Below are positions 29,926 through 39,021 of a DNA stretch of 64,000 bases, piece by piece. The position numbers were made by a program, and so were the translations under genes. The stretch comes from Bacteroidales bacterium Phil6 (GTDB lineage Bacteria; Bacteroidota; Bacteroidia; Bacteroidales; F082), in NCBI GenBank assembly GCA_002633315.1, contig NWBN01000014.1, positions 1-64,000 of the forward strand, read 5' to 3'. The notes under the pieces are model-generated. The model ran no database searches. It was not told where the DNA came from and saw nothing but the letters and a program-made list of their open reading frames with translations. The first letter of the stretch is position 1, and each line of letters begins with the position of its first letter.

Positions 29926-29955
29926 TTAAAATCTTATTATTTTTTCCTATCTTTG
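29926..29955 (+). promoter_or_regulatory. rlmD promoter placed to give a leaderless mRNA
   Basis: TTA (29926-29928), 19 nt, TATCTTTG (29948-29955), followed by only four bases before the rlmD ATG at 29960. The expected transcription start therefore falls on or next to the start codon. Confidence 0.6.
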
Positions 29956-29959
29956 CACC

Positions 29960-31390
29960 ATGAGAAAGAACAAACAACCTGAAATAATAGAAGATGTAAC
30001 TATAATTGATGCCGGTGCGGAAGGCATGAGTGTTGCAAAGCCGAATGACGATAAAGTTGTGTTTATACCTTTTGGTGCTCCGGATGACATCGTTGACTTA
30101 CAAGTATTCAAAAAGAGGAAGAATTATCACGAAGGCAAGATTGTCAACATAAAGAAGGCATCAGACAAAAGGACAGAACCTATATGCAGCCATTTCACGT
30201 TATGCGGAGGCTGCAAATGGCAGCATTTGGATTATAAATGGCAATTGTATTACAAGCAAAAACAAGTTAAAGACAACATAGACAGAATAGCAAAAGTCAA
30301 TTATCCGGGCATCATGCCGATAATAGGGTCTGAAAAGCAATATTATTATCGCAACAAGATAGAATACAGTTTCTCCAACAGGAAATGGCTCACCGACGGG
30401 GCGCCTGCCGGCACACACGACGAGAACGACGTAAAAGGGTTGGGATATCATCTGCCGGGATTATTCGACAGAGTAATAGACATAGAGAACTGTTACCTTC
30501 AAAGTGCACCTTCCAATGACATCAGAATGTTTATCAGAGACTTCACCATGAGACACAATATATCTTATCATAATGTGCGCGCCCATGAAGGCTGTATGCG
30601 CAATATCATAATAAGATGCAATTCCAAAGGTGAATTCATGGTGATAATAGTGATCAATGAAAACAACAGTATTGTAAGAGAGTTATTAATCCCTGCCTTG
30701 TCAGAACGTTTTCCTGAGGTGGTATCCATAATACTTGTAATAAACAATAAGTTCAACGATGTAATCAACGATATCCCTTTTGAATGTCTTAAAGGCGAAC
30801 CTTACCTTGTTGAGACAATGAAAGCGCCAAAAGAAGGTTTCGGACCGTTAAAATTCCGCATTGGACCTGTATCATTTTTCCAAACCAATGTATATCAGGC
30901 GGAAAAATTATATCATGCAGCATTCGACCTTGCCGAGGTAAAAGGAGATGAGTTGATGTACGACCTTTATACAGGAACAGGCAGCATTGCTCTGTATTTC
31001 TCACGTTTTGTAAAACATGTCGTAGGAATAGAATATGTTGAAGAAGCCATAGAAGATGCCAAAGTCAACAGTTGTCTCAACGACATTGGAAACACAGATT
31101 TTTATGCCGGTGACATGGCTAAAATATTGACAGACAGTTTCATAGAAAAAAACGGAATCCCAGACATTGTGGTTACAGACCCGCCGAGAGCCGGAATGCA
31201 TGAAAAAGTGATAGAACAACTATTGAAGATAAAAGCAAAAAAAATTGTATATATAAGTTGTAATCCGGCAACACAAGCCCGTGACATTCAATTACTTGAT
31301 TCCTTATATGAAGTAAAAGCCATACAACCGGTGGATATGTTTCCACACACTCAGCATGTAGAAAACATTGTTCTGCTTCATTTAAGATAA
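29960..31390 (+). CDS. rlmD: 23S rRNA (uracil-5-)-methyltransferase RlmD/TrmA family
   Basis: 476 residues. N-terminal TRAM-like domain (FGAPDDIVDLQVFKKRKNYHEGKIV), iron-sulfur cysteines (Cys76, Cys82, Cys85 in CSHFTLCGGCKWQHL plus a later Cys), and a SAM methyltransferase domain with DLYTGTGSIALYF, DPPRAGM and the catalytic cysteine in YISCNPATQARD. It methylates a uracil C5 in rRNA, or tRNA if it is a TrmA-like paralogue. Single gene; the promoter lies directly against the ATG. Confidence 0.93.
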   Translation: MRKNKQPEIIEDVTIIDAGAEGMSVAKPNDDKVVFIPFGAPDDIVDLQVFKKRKNYHEGKIVNIKKASDKRTEPICSHFTLCGGCKWQHLDYKWQLYYKQKQVKDNIDRIAKVNYPGIMPIIGSEKQYYYRNKIEYSFSNRKWLTDGAPAGTHDENDVKGLGYHLPGLFDRVIDIENCYLQSAPSNDIRMFIRDFTMRHNISYHNVRAHEGCMRNIIIRCNSKGEFMVIIVINENNSIVRELLIPALSERFPEVVSIILVINNKFNDVINDIPFECLKGEPYLVETMKAPKEGFGPLKFRIGPVSFFQTNVYQAEKLYHAAFDLAEVKGDELMYDLYTGTGSIALYFSRFVKHVVGIEYVEEAIEDAKVNSCLNDIGNTDFYAGDMAKILTDSFIEKNGIPDIVVTDPPRAGMHEKVIEQLLKIKAKKIVYISCNPATQARDIQLLDSLYEVKAIQPVDMFPHTQHVENIVLLHLR

Positions 31391-31440
31391 TTTTTGAGTT
31401 TGTTGAAAAATTTTCTTATAACACGAAACTTATCTGTGGA

Positions 31441-31962
31441 TTAAATAATATTGTATTTGTTTTTCAATAAAGACAGGAGTTCCAGCATATCCAATGATTC
31501 TCCTTTTACTATGACTTGCGACTGATTATAATAATGCAGTCTATTACAATAATGCTTTTCGACATACTGCATCAATTCATTTTCTGTCATGTTCATTGTA
31601 AGAGGACGTTTTTTCTTTGAATTCAATATTCTATTCACGGCAGTTTTACAACTGACCTCGACAAATATGGTAATACCGTTGACATTCATCCATTCCATAT
31701 TATCATAAAAACAAGGTGTACCGCCGCCGGTTGCTATTACCCCTTTTATGATTTGCGATGTTTCTTTTAACAAGGCACTTTCAAGTTTCCTGAACAAAGG
31801 TTCGTCGTATTTGTCAAAAAAATCCCGAACGCTTATCTTATATTTCTCTTCGAAGATATCATCGAGGTCGAAAGCCGTCCAACCAAGTTTAGATGCAAGT
31901 CTTTTAGAAAGAGATGACTTGCCGGCACCCATATAACCACAAATATAGATACGTTCTTTCAT
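31441..31962 (-). CDS. aroK: shikimate kinase
   Basis: 173 residues. Phosphorylates shikimate in aromatic amino-acid synthesis. P-loop GYMGAGKSS (9-17), substrate-binding DLDD (32-35), GGGTPC loop, and the lid RPLTMNM. Complete. Lone gene on this strand after the yidC terminator; no other aro genes in the window. Confidence 0.96.
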   Translation of the reverse strand: MKERIYICGYMGAGKSSLSKRLASKLGWTAFDLDDIFEEKYKISVRDFFDKYDEPLFRKLESALLKETSQIIKGVIATGGGTPCFYDNMEWMNVNGITIFVEVSCKTAVNRILNSKKKRPLTMNMTENELMQYVEKHYCNRLHYYNQSQVIVKGESLDMLELLSLLKNKYNII

Positions 31963-32000
31963 AATATTTATAACGATGCAATATTACAAATAATATAAAA

Positions 32001-32040
32001 ATGCACCCCAAAAGTTTTTCAAAAAACTTTTGGGGTGCAT
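32001..32040 (-). terminator. strong terminator of the pyrG-yidC unit
   Basis: A perfect 19-bp inverted repeat (ATGCACCCCAAAAGTTTTT and complement) with a 2-nt centre, between the yidC stop and the aroK start; followed on the minus strand by TTTTTATATTATT. The longest perfect hairpin in the window. Confidence 0.92.
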
Positions 32041-32070
32041 TTCGCAAAACACATTCACTCATTTAAACTA

Positions 32071-34005
32071 TCACTTACGATTTTTTTGCATTTGCTGCTG
32101 TTGTCTTTGCATCTCTTCCAAGCGTTTCTGGAATCTGGATTTTTTCACAGGTTTCTTTTTCGCCTCTTCAATTTTTCTTCTCAACTTACCCTCATTAACG
32201 AACAGTCTGAATAGATACATCTGCAAGAAAGTAAACAAGTTAACCAAAAGGTAATAATAACTTAAACCTGCCGAATAACTATTGAATACGCCAAGGAAGA
32301 TGATAGGCATGAGATACATCATAAGTTTCATTCCTGGCATAGACTGACTGCCCTGGGCTGACATTATCATCTTATTATTAAGGTAAGTATATAATAAGGT
32401 AGCGATAGTCATAAGCAGAGTAAACAGACTTACGTGGTCGCCATAGAAAGGGATATTGAACGGCAAATCGAGGACACTGTCGTATGTTGACAAGTCATCT
32501 GCCCACAAGAAGGGTTGTTGTCTAAGTTCTATACTTGAAGGGAAGAAACGGAAGATAGCCCAAAGTATTGGCAATTGGAGCAACATAGGCAAACAGCCGG
32601 ACATAGGACTTGCTCCTGCTTTTTTATACAAGTCCATAATAGCCTGTTGTTTCTTCATTGCATCTTCCTGTTTAGGATATTTGGCGCTAATCTCATCTAT
32701 CTCCGGTTTCAAGACACGCATTTTGGCAGATGACATATACGATTTGAAGGCAAACGGCATAAGGCACAATTTGATTATCACGGTAAGCACCAAAATAACA
32801 ATACCGTAATTCCATCCGTAATTGCCGAGCCAGTTGAATACATTAACAACGATATATCTGTTAATCCAAGATACCAGTTTACCACCGAGAGGTATTTGTT
32901 TCTCAAGGTCAATGTCATATTTCTCCATTATTTTCAGACTGTTGGGTCCAAAGTAAAATGACATCTGTATTTTATTGTCAGAATCAAGACCATTGTAAGG
33001 CAGATTAACATCTACATACATTGATTTAAGATAACGAGGATTATCGTTGTTTTTCAAAGTCTTCATACCGACAACTGCATTATCGAAATAATCCTTTGCC
33101 ACAAGAGTGTTAGAGAAGAATCTCTGTTTGAAAGATATCCATTTCAAGTTGGAGCGAATCTCCTCTTCCTCATCTTCGGTACTTGTCTCCGACAGTGATT
33201 CCACGTCATCATTAAGGTATTTATAATAAACGGTAGAGCCGTTATATCTATCGACAGCCTTCTCCTGTTGCAACAGGTCCACGTTCCAGTCCAAAGTCAA
33301 GAAATTGGTATTTGAAGGAATTATATCCTTCATTCCCACCATATTAATATCAAAGTCAACCATATACTCATCAGGTTTCATTGTATAGGCAAACTCAATA
33401 TAACTTTCCTGAGACTTGTCACCCAAATAATTGTCGGCGTATGCTCTGAAGCTCAATGTAACGGGAGCATCATTCACTGTCAACAAAGGTTCTCCGTTAT
33501 AAGGTTGATTATTAAGATAAGGTTCAAAATAAAGGTCATACGTATTTATGCCACGATTTACTGCAAAGAAAGCAATATTAAACTCTGCTGTTTTCTCGTC
33601 AAAAGCCACAAGAGGCAAGGAGTCCCAAGTAACATATTCAGTAAGCAGTACATTTTTCACATAGGCACCTTTTGTTGACAATGTCATTTCAAGGAGTTTA
33701 TTTTTAATGACATACAACCTATCCTCACCTGTTGCAGCAGAAGCGAAGACACCGTAAGTATCTCTCAACTGTTTCAATTTTGTATCTTCATCATCATTTA
33801 GTGTTATCTGCTTCTCCAAAGCAGCCTTTTCAGCCAAAGCGAAACGTATGGAATCTTCAACTGCACGCTGTTTTTCTGCAAAATAAATAGAATCCTGTAT
33901 AAATTTCTGTCTTGCCAGTTCTTCTTTAGACGGTGTCATCCAGACAGACCATCCTATCAGGACAGCCATGATAAGGATGATTCCAATAAGAGAATTTTTA
34001 TTCAT
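32071..34005 (-). CDS. yidC: membrane protein insertase YidC
   Basis: 644 residues, long form. N-terminal anchor (LIGIILIMAVLIGWSVWM), a large periplasmic beta domain, then the conserved insertase core with YNYGIVILVLTVIIKLCL (hydrophilic-groove helix), SGCLPMLLQLPILWAIFRFF and a basic C-terminal tail rich in Arg, Gln and Lys. Inserts and folds inner-membrane proteins. It follows pyrG by 78 nt; whether they share a transcript is unclear. Confidence 0.97.
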   Translation of the reverse strand: MNKNSLIGIILIMAVLIGWSVWMTPSKEELARQKFIQDSIYFAEKQRAVEDSIRFALAEKAALEKQITLNDDEDTKLKQLRDTYGVFASAATGEDRLYVIKNKLLEMTLSTKGAYVKNVLLTEYVTWDSLPLVAFDEKTAEFNIAFFAVNRGINTYDLYFEPYLNNQPYNGEPLLTVNDAPVTLSFRAYADNYLGDKSQESYIEFAYTMKPDEYMVDFDINMVGMKDIIPSNTNFLTLDWNVDLLQQEKAVDRYNGSTVYYKYLNDDVESLSETSTEDEEEEIRSNLKWISFKQRFFSNTLVAKDYFDNAVVGMKTLKNNDNPRYLKSMYVDVNLPYNGLDSDNKIQMSFYFGPNSLKIMEKYDIDLEKQIPLGGKLVSWINRYIVVNVFNWLGNYGWNYGIVILVLTVIIKLCLMPFAFKSYMSSAKMRVLKPEIDEISAKYPKQEDAMKKQQAIMDLYKKAGASPMSGCLPMLLQLPILWAIFRFFPSSIELRQQPFLWADDLSTYDSVLDLPFNIPFYGDHVSLFTLLMTIATLLYTYLNNKMIMSAQGSQSMPGMKLMMYLMPIIFLGVFNSYSAGLSYYYLLVNLFTFLQMYLFRLFVNEGKLRRKIEEAKKKPVKKSRFQKRLEEMQRQQQQMQKNRK

Positions 34006-34083
34006 ATATTACTTTTATATTATTATTGAAAGTAAAAAACATTTACTAATTATCTGTTTATCAATAATCAAAACAACATCCAA

Positions 34084-35697
34084 TTATTTATTGCCATGAT
34101 AATTCAACATAGCGGCAACGAAACCGACGAACAAGGGATGCGGTTTAGCCACAGTACTCTTATATTCGGGGTGATATTGGACGCCAATAAACCACGGATG
34201 CGAAGTAAGTTCTATAGCCTCAACGAGATTAGTATTTGGATTAACGCCGGCCATTATCATACCATGCTTAATAAAGTCTCCCATATAATTATTATTGAAC
34301 TCATAACGATGGCGGTGACGTTCTGATATATCAGTTGTACCATAGAGTTCGAAAAGCTTAGAGTTCTCGCTAACACGACAAGGATAGGCACCAAGACGCA
34401 TGGTATGTCCCATATTAACGATATTTTTCTGTTCCTGCATGATATCGATGACCGGATATTCAGTATCAGGGTCCATTTCTCGTGAATTAGCACCACTCAT
34501 ACCGAGTACATTACGTGAGAACTCAATGACCGCACATTGCATACCGAGACAAATACCAAGGAAAGGAATATTGTTCTCTCGAGCATAACGTATTGCCAAA
34601 ATCTTACCTTCGATACCGCGGTTTCCGAACCCCGGAGCGACAAGGATTCCATCGACACCCGACAACAACTCGGCTGCATTACTTTCATCAATATACTCAC
34701 TGTGAATACTCCTGATATTCACCTTTGTTTCATTAGCAACTCCACCATGAATAAGAGCCTCCCGTATAGACTTGTAGGCGTCTTTAAGTTCAACATATTT
34801 ACCCACGAGTGCCACAGTAACCTCATAAGAAGGATTATGCAGATGTTTAAGGAACTTAAGCCAGTCTTCAATATCTATTTCAGAAGAATATTCAGTATTC
34901 GTCTTGCGAAGCACCTCTTTGTCAAGACCTTCATTCATCATAAGTACAGGAACATCATAAATGGATTCTGCATCTATACATTCGATGACGGAAGTCTTGT
35001 CAACATTACAAAACAGTGCTATTTTGGATTTTATAGACTGAGTGATATGTTTTTCACAACGGCAAACTATGATATCAGGCTGCACGCCTTGTTCCTGCAA
35101 TGCTTTAACGGAATGTTGTGTAGGTTTTGTTTTAAGTTCCTGTGCAGCAGAAAGATATGGAACGAGCGTAAGATGTATGGTAACACTGTTATTGCCGAGT
35201 TCCCAGCGCAGCTGACGTATAGCCTCGATAAAAGGCAAAGACTCTATATCACCTACTGTACCACCTATTTCCGTAATCACAAAATCATATTTATTGGTAT
35301 GACCGAGCAACTGAATACATCTTTTTATCTCATCGGTGATGTGAGGCACCACCTGTACCGTAGAACCAAGATACTCACCTTTTCTTTCTTTATAAATAAC
35401 ACTTTGATAGATACGTCCGGTAGTGACATTGTTAGCCTGAGATGTAGGAGTATTGGAGAACCGTTCGTAATGACCGAGGTCGAGGTCTGTTTCTGCACCA
35501 TCTTCCGTAACATAACATTCCCCGTGTTCGTATGGATTCAAAGTACCGGGGTCAATATTGATATAAGGATCCAACTTCTGTATTGTAACCGAAAAACCAC
35601 GTCCTTGTAACAATTTTGCCAAAGAAGACGATATAATTCCTTTTCCCAAAGATGATGTAACACCACCAGTAACAAAGATATATTTAGTTGTTCTCAT
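34084..35697 (-). CDS. pyrG: CTP synthase
   Basis: 537 residues from ATG 35697 (MRTTKYIFVTGGVTSSLGKG). Amidates UTP to CTP with glutamine. N-terminal synthetase with the P-loop GGVTSSLGKG and C-terminal glutamine amidotransferase with the nucleophile in FLGICLGMQ and the HPE pair in VQYHPEYKS. The frame extends to 35760, but those 21 residues are not family sequence, and a TAATTTTG -7 box (35734-35727) lies inside them. Divergent from the PPDK-like gene. Confidence 0.98.
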   Translation of the reverse strand: MRTTKYIFVTGGVTSSLGKGIISSSLAKLLQGRGFSVTIQKLDPYINIDPGTLNPYEHGECYVTEDGAETDLDLGHYERFSNTPTSQANNVTTGRIYQSVIYKERKGEYLGSTVQVVPHITDEIKRCIQLLGHTNKYDFVITEIGGTVGDIESLPFIEAIRQLRWELGNNSVTIHLTLVPYLSAAQELKTKPTQHSVKALQEQGVQPDIIVCRCEKHITQSIKSKIALFCNVDKTSVIECIDAESIYDVPVLMMNEGLDKEVLRKTNTEYSSEIDIEDWLKFLKHLHNPSYEVTVALVGKYVELKDAYKSIREALIHGGVANETKVNIRSIHSEYIDESNAAELLSGVDGILVAPGFGNRGIEGKILAIRYARENNIPFLGICLGMQCAVIEFSRNVLGMSGANSREMDPDTEYPVIDIMQEQKNIVNMGHTMRLGAYPCRVSENSKLFELYGTTDISERHRHRYEFNNNYMGDFIKHGMIMAGVNPNTNLVEAIELTSHPWFIGVQYHPEYKSTVAKPHPLFVGFVAAMLNYHGNK

Positions 35698-35726
35698 GAA
35701 AAAAATATTTTCTGTATGATGGGTTG

Positions 35727-35734
35727 CAAAATTA
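35727..35734 (-). promoter_or_regulatory. -7 box of pyrG
   Basis: TAATTTTG on the minus strand, 30 nt upstream of ATG 35697; a TTG lies 14 nt upstream, shorter than usual. Confidence 0.5.
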
Positions 35735-35751
35735 GTAATTTTTATTGACAA

Positions 35752-35783
35752 TTGAAACATTTATTTCAATTTTGTTATATTTG
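35752..35783 (+). promoter_or_regulatory. promoter of the PPDK-like gene
   Basis: TTG (35752-35754), 21 nt, TATATTTG (35776-35783). The predicted leader before ATG 35798 is only about 11 nt. Confidence 0.6.
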
Positions 35784-35797
35784 CAAAAAATAACACA

Positions 35798-38512
35798 ATG
35801 ACTACAGAGAATAAAATAAATAGTTTCAGGATAAGGGCAAGCTATCCCAACTACTACATGGTAAAATTATATGCTGATTATGACAGGTTTATATTCGAGA
35901 AGAAAAACGAAAGAGAAGGCAACAAACCCGGCACGGTAATTTTCACCTTAACCGATGACGATACACAATACGAAATTGCACCCAAATGGTACGATATATT
36001 TTATTTGTTAAACAAACAAGATGCCAATTTATGCAAGCATTATTTATGGTTGCTGATAGAAGAAAGAGACGGAAACGACAGCGTTATCGAAGAGTTGGAA
36101 TCGTTACGAAACAATTTTTTAAAACGATGTAAAGATTATGTAAACGACAACCCTTTATATGATGACCAATATATTGTAAGTACTTTGACACAGCAGAATT
36201 TCTCCGAAATTGAAATCAGCAACAAAGGCAAGATGTTATTGGAACTTACACGACAATGTTATGCCGTACCTGATTTTTGCATTTTGTCGGCCGAAGCATT
36301 CAAAGAAGAAAATCAAGAGCCGTTGCTGCGCAAAGCCATTCACAATCTCGAAATCATGACGATGTGCAAACTGGGTGACAGCAAGAATCCGTTAGTATTC
36401 GCATTACGCAGTGCGATGCCACAGTATATACCGGGTCTCATGCCGACACTTCTCAACATAGGTATCAACAGAACGGCATATCAAGCATTGTCAAGACGTC
36501 ATGGTGTAAATATGGGCAACCGTATATACCTTAATACATTAAACAATTTGTTCGATATGTTGTCCATAGAGGATGTCAATAACATTGATGAAAACAAGTT
36601 AAGTACAGAGGAACAGTTTGAACGAATAGCATGGATGGAATCTAAAATCATTGAGAAAGATGGGAATGACAGATTATTGACGGATAGTTTCCATCAGACT
36701 TTGAGGCTCACCATGTATGTCAGAGATTTTTACATCTCCAACAAAGATCTTGTGCTGACATTTATGAGAGGCAAACACGCCTATCCATCATTGATAATGC
36801 ACAAGATGGTATGGACCATAGGCAATGACAGTTCATATCCCGGAGTGTTGTACAGTCGTCACAGCCGCACCGGATTAGGAAGACAGATTGAAAGTTTTCC
36901 TGACATTTTCGGTGAAGAAATCATGACCGGCAACATCACAGCCGTTGACATCGAATACTTCGACAGAGTTGTCATCAGAGATCTATATCCTGCTGTATAT
37001 CATTTCGATCCTTTGTTAATCAATCTTGAAAAACGTTTCAAATCACCTGTTACAATAGAATTCGGTGTAGAAACTTTATTCGGAAAAGCCAGTCTGTTTG
37101 CAGTGTTGCAACTCAACAGGTCAGAATTGACGGGGCGTGCAGCATTATTGTCATCTATAGAAATGTACACAGGTGAAAAAATAAGCAACATCACTTGGGA
37201 AAAATACAAAAATAATGAATACAACAAACAACCCAATCCCAACAAGATTATCAACAAAGAAAACTTAATTGAGTTGATACGACCATATCATTTGCGACAG
37301 ATTTTCTCAGATGCCATAGATGACAGGTCGTTCAAGGATTTGACATTTTTCTGCAATGGCATCAATGTTTTGCCGAGAAGCGCCACTACTGCGAGAATAT
37401 GTTTCAGTGCATCAAGCGCCAACCTATTAAAAAAAGAAGGCTATCCCGTATGTTTATGCAAAGAACGTTTCACTCCCGAAGACACCATAGTACTCAATGA
37501 AGTTGATGCCATCATGAGCATGACACCCGCTGCCATACATGTCGTGACGGCATGCAGAGGTTATGGAATACCGGCTTTCATCAATCTTCAGCTCTATGGC
37601 ACAAAAATCATGAACAAAACTTTAGTTAATGACAAAGGCGTTATCATAGAAGAATTTGAATGGATAACGGTATCGAGTCGCAGACAAAGCATCTATAAAG
37701 GGAAAGCATCATACACTCCTGCAAGATTCAGAAAATATTTGGACGGTGATAAATTAGAACTTACTGAGAAAGAAAAACCCGTTTTCCGAAACCTGAAAAT
37801 AGCATACGAAATTTACAGAGACATCATCACTACAAGTCAGGTCAACTTTATAACTGACATTGACTCCTTGGCCCGTCTCATAAACTACGACCTTAACAAA
37901 TCACCGGAAAAAGCCAGACGCATAGCCAACGAATGGTACAACTTACATCCTGACCTATATGAAAAGCAAGTTTTAGAGAGCCGCATGGGTTCTCACAAAG
38001 AACAATCCATGGTTTTTGAGTTACTCGACAATGATAAAAAAGTCAACTTCTTCAAAAATGCAATATCAAAATGCAAGGTTCAGAATTTAAGTGGTTTACA
38101 GGCAGGAGCCTTTATGTTGGGACGGTTTCTTGCCAAACCTCTGCCAAAGGTGTTTTGGATTTCTTTCGACTCCAGAGAAATTGCTTTCATGCTTAATGAA
38201 TATGTCTTATACGAAAAATATCTATCTGTACTTCAAGAAGTTGGAGAGACAAAACTCACAAAGGCACACTCCAAAATAATCTCGGAAGGACTTAAAGAAC
38301 TCGAACTGAGAAATATCTCTATAGATCTATTTATTCCATTGATGTTCTGCAATATTGACTGGGACGAAGTAGAGATAGAAGTCAACAAACTCAACAACAG
38401 ACAAAACAACACTTTGTTTGTAACTCGCAAATTATCAAGTCCTGTGGAAGAAGTCTTCGATTTAAGCAAACCATGGGTTAAAGATAAGGTTGACAAGTTG
38501 AAGACGTTTTAA
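35798..38512 (+). CDS. PPDK-like phosphotransfer protein lacking the PEP/pyruvate barrel
   Basis: 904 residues. About 150 N-terminal residues are unlike PPDK. Residues of about 200-460 resemble the PPDK ATP-grasp domain (LRSAMPQYIPGLMPTLLNIG; SRHSRTGLGRQIE; VTIEFGVETLFGKASLF). A swivelling-domain remnant carries AIHVVTACRGYGIPAF, in which His581 aligns with the phosphohistidine of PPDK. The C-terminal 260 residues show none of the PEP-barrel motifs (no CGEHGG). It may phosphorylate His581 from ATP and pass the phosphate to an unknown acceptor, or be a regulatory pseudo-dikinase. The substrate is unknown. Confidence 0.75.
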   Translation: MTTENKINSFRIRASYPNYYMVKLYADYDRFIFEKKNEREGNKPGTVIFTLTDDDTQYEIAPKWYDIFYLLNKQDANLCKHYLWLLIEERDGNDSVIEELESLRNNFLKRCKDYVNDNPLYDDQYIVSTLTQQNFSEIEISNKGKMLLELTRQCYAVPDFCILSAEAFKEENQEPLLRKAIHNLEIMTMCKLGDSKNPLVFALRSAMPQYIPGLMPTLLNIGINRTAYQALSRRHGVNMGNRIYLNTLNNLFDMLSIEDVNNIDENKLSTEEQFERIAWMESKIIEKDGNDRLLTDSFHQTLRLTMYVRDFYISNKDLVLTFMRGKHAYPSLIMHKMVWTIGNDSSYPGVLYSRHSRTGLGRQIESFPDIFGEEIMTGNITAVDIEYFDRVVIRDLYPAVYHFDPLLINLEKRFKSPVTIEFGVETLFGKASLFAVLQLNRSELTGRAALLSSIEMYTGEKISNITWEKYKNNEYNKQPNPNKIINKENLIELIRPYHLRQIFSDAIDDRSFKDLTFFCNGINVLPRSATTARICFSASSANLLKKEGYPVCLCKERFTPEDTIVLNEVDAIMSMTPAAIHVVTACRGYGIPAFINLQLYGTKIMNKTLVNDKGVIIEEFEWITVSSRRQSIYKGKASYTPARFRKYLDGDKLELTEKEKPVFRNLKIAYEIYRDIITTSQVNFITDIDSLARLINYDLNKSPEKARRIANEWYNLHPDLYEKQVLESRMGSHKEQSMVFELLDNDKKVNFFKNAISKCKVQNLSGLQAGAFMLGRFLAKPLPKVFWISFDSREIAFMLNEYVLYEKYLSVLQEVGETKLTKAHSKIISEGLKELELRNISIDLFIPLMFCNIDWDEVEIEVNKLNNRQNNTLFVTRKLSSPVEEVFDLSKPWVKDKVDKLKTF

Positions 38513-38517
38513 TAAAA

Positions 38518-38550
38518 TGGTGCGAGATTCAACAATGAAATCTCACACCA
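38518..38550. terminator. bidirectional terminator between the PPDK-like gene and nrdG
   Basis: Stem TGGTGCGAGATT / AATCTCACACCA with one C-A mismatch on the plus strand and a wobble on the minus; on the minus strand it is followed by TTTTATT. Lies between convergent genes. Confidence 0.75.
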
Positions 38551-38571
38551 TCAACAAGAAAGACAGGCAAT

Positions 38572-39021
38572 TCACTTCCAAAAGACATGGGTAATGTCAA
38601 TTGCAGTGCCATTGTCTATTTGAAAAAAAAGCTGATTCGTATTCTTGGATCTAAGGCCTCCTTTTTCCTTGACATAAGGTCCGAGTTTTATGTAATCAAA
38701 AGACGAGATATTATCCGGCATACGATATTGTCCTGAGTACCATGCAACTTTAAGACGATATTTAGTCTTGACATAATCAGCGACATGTTCGACTTCTGAA
38801 CGGCACGCATCACCGCCCATAATACAAAAACATGTTATCGAACCTATGTATGGTTTCAACATCCTATCGACCTCATTGTCAGTAAGTACAATACCGATAT
38901 CTTCATGAAGATACATACTGTGACAACCTATACAGTCATTGGGACAGTTAGTAATGTTCACAGCAAGAGAAATCTCATCCGGAACTTCTTGAAAGACAAT
39001 ATCAGCATTATAATATTTCAT
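38572..39021 (-). CDS. nrdG: anaerobic ribonucleotide reductase activating protein
   Basis: 149 residues from ATG 39021. Radical-SAM activase that installs the glycyl radical on NrdD. The cluster motif CPNDCIGC (CX3CX2C, Cys26/30/33) and the following GGD region are present. It overlaps the end of nrdD by 14 nt, so the two are translationally coupled. The frame extends four codons further (to 39033), but MKYYN is the family start. Confidence 0.95.
   Translation of the reverse strand: MKYYNADIVFQEVPDEISLAVNITNCPNDCIGCHSMYLHEDIGIVLTDNEVDRMLKPYIGSITCFCIMGGDACRSEVEHVADYVKTKYRLKVAWYSGQYRMPDNISSFDYIKLGPYVKEKGGLRSKNTNQLFFQIDNGTAIDITHVFWK

Noticed and set aside
34537..35610. Long plus-strand frame of 357 codons opposite pyrG
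   Set aside because: Antisense to a clearly coding CTP synthase gene; low-quality protein composition, no recognisable domain.
35698..35760. Longer pyrG start at 35760
   Set aside because: The extension contains the pyrG -7 box and is not family sequence; ATG 35697 gives the conserved N-terminus.
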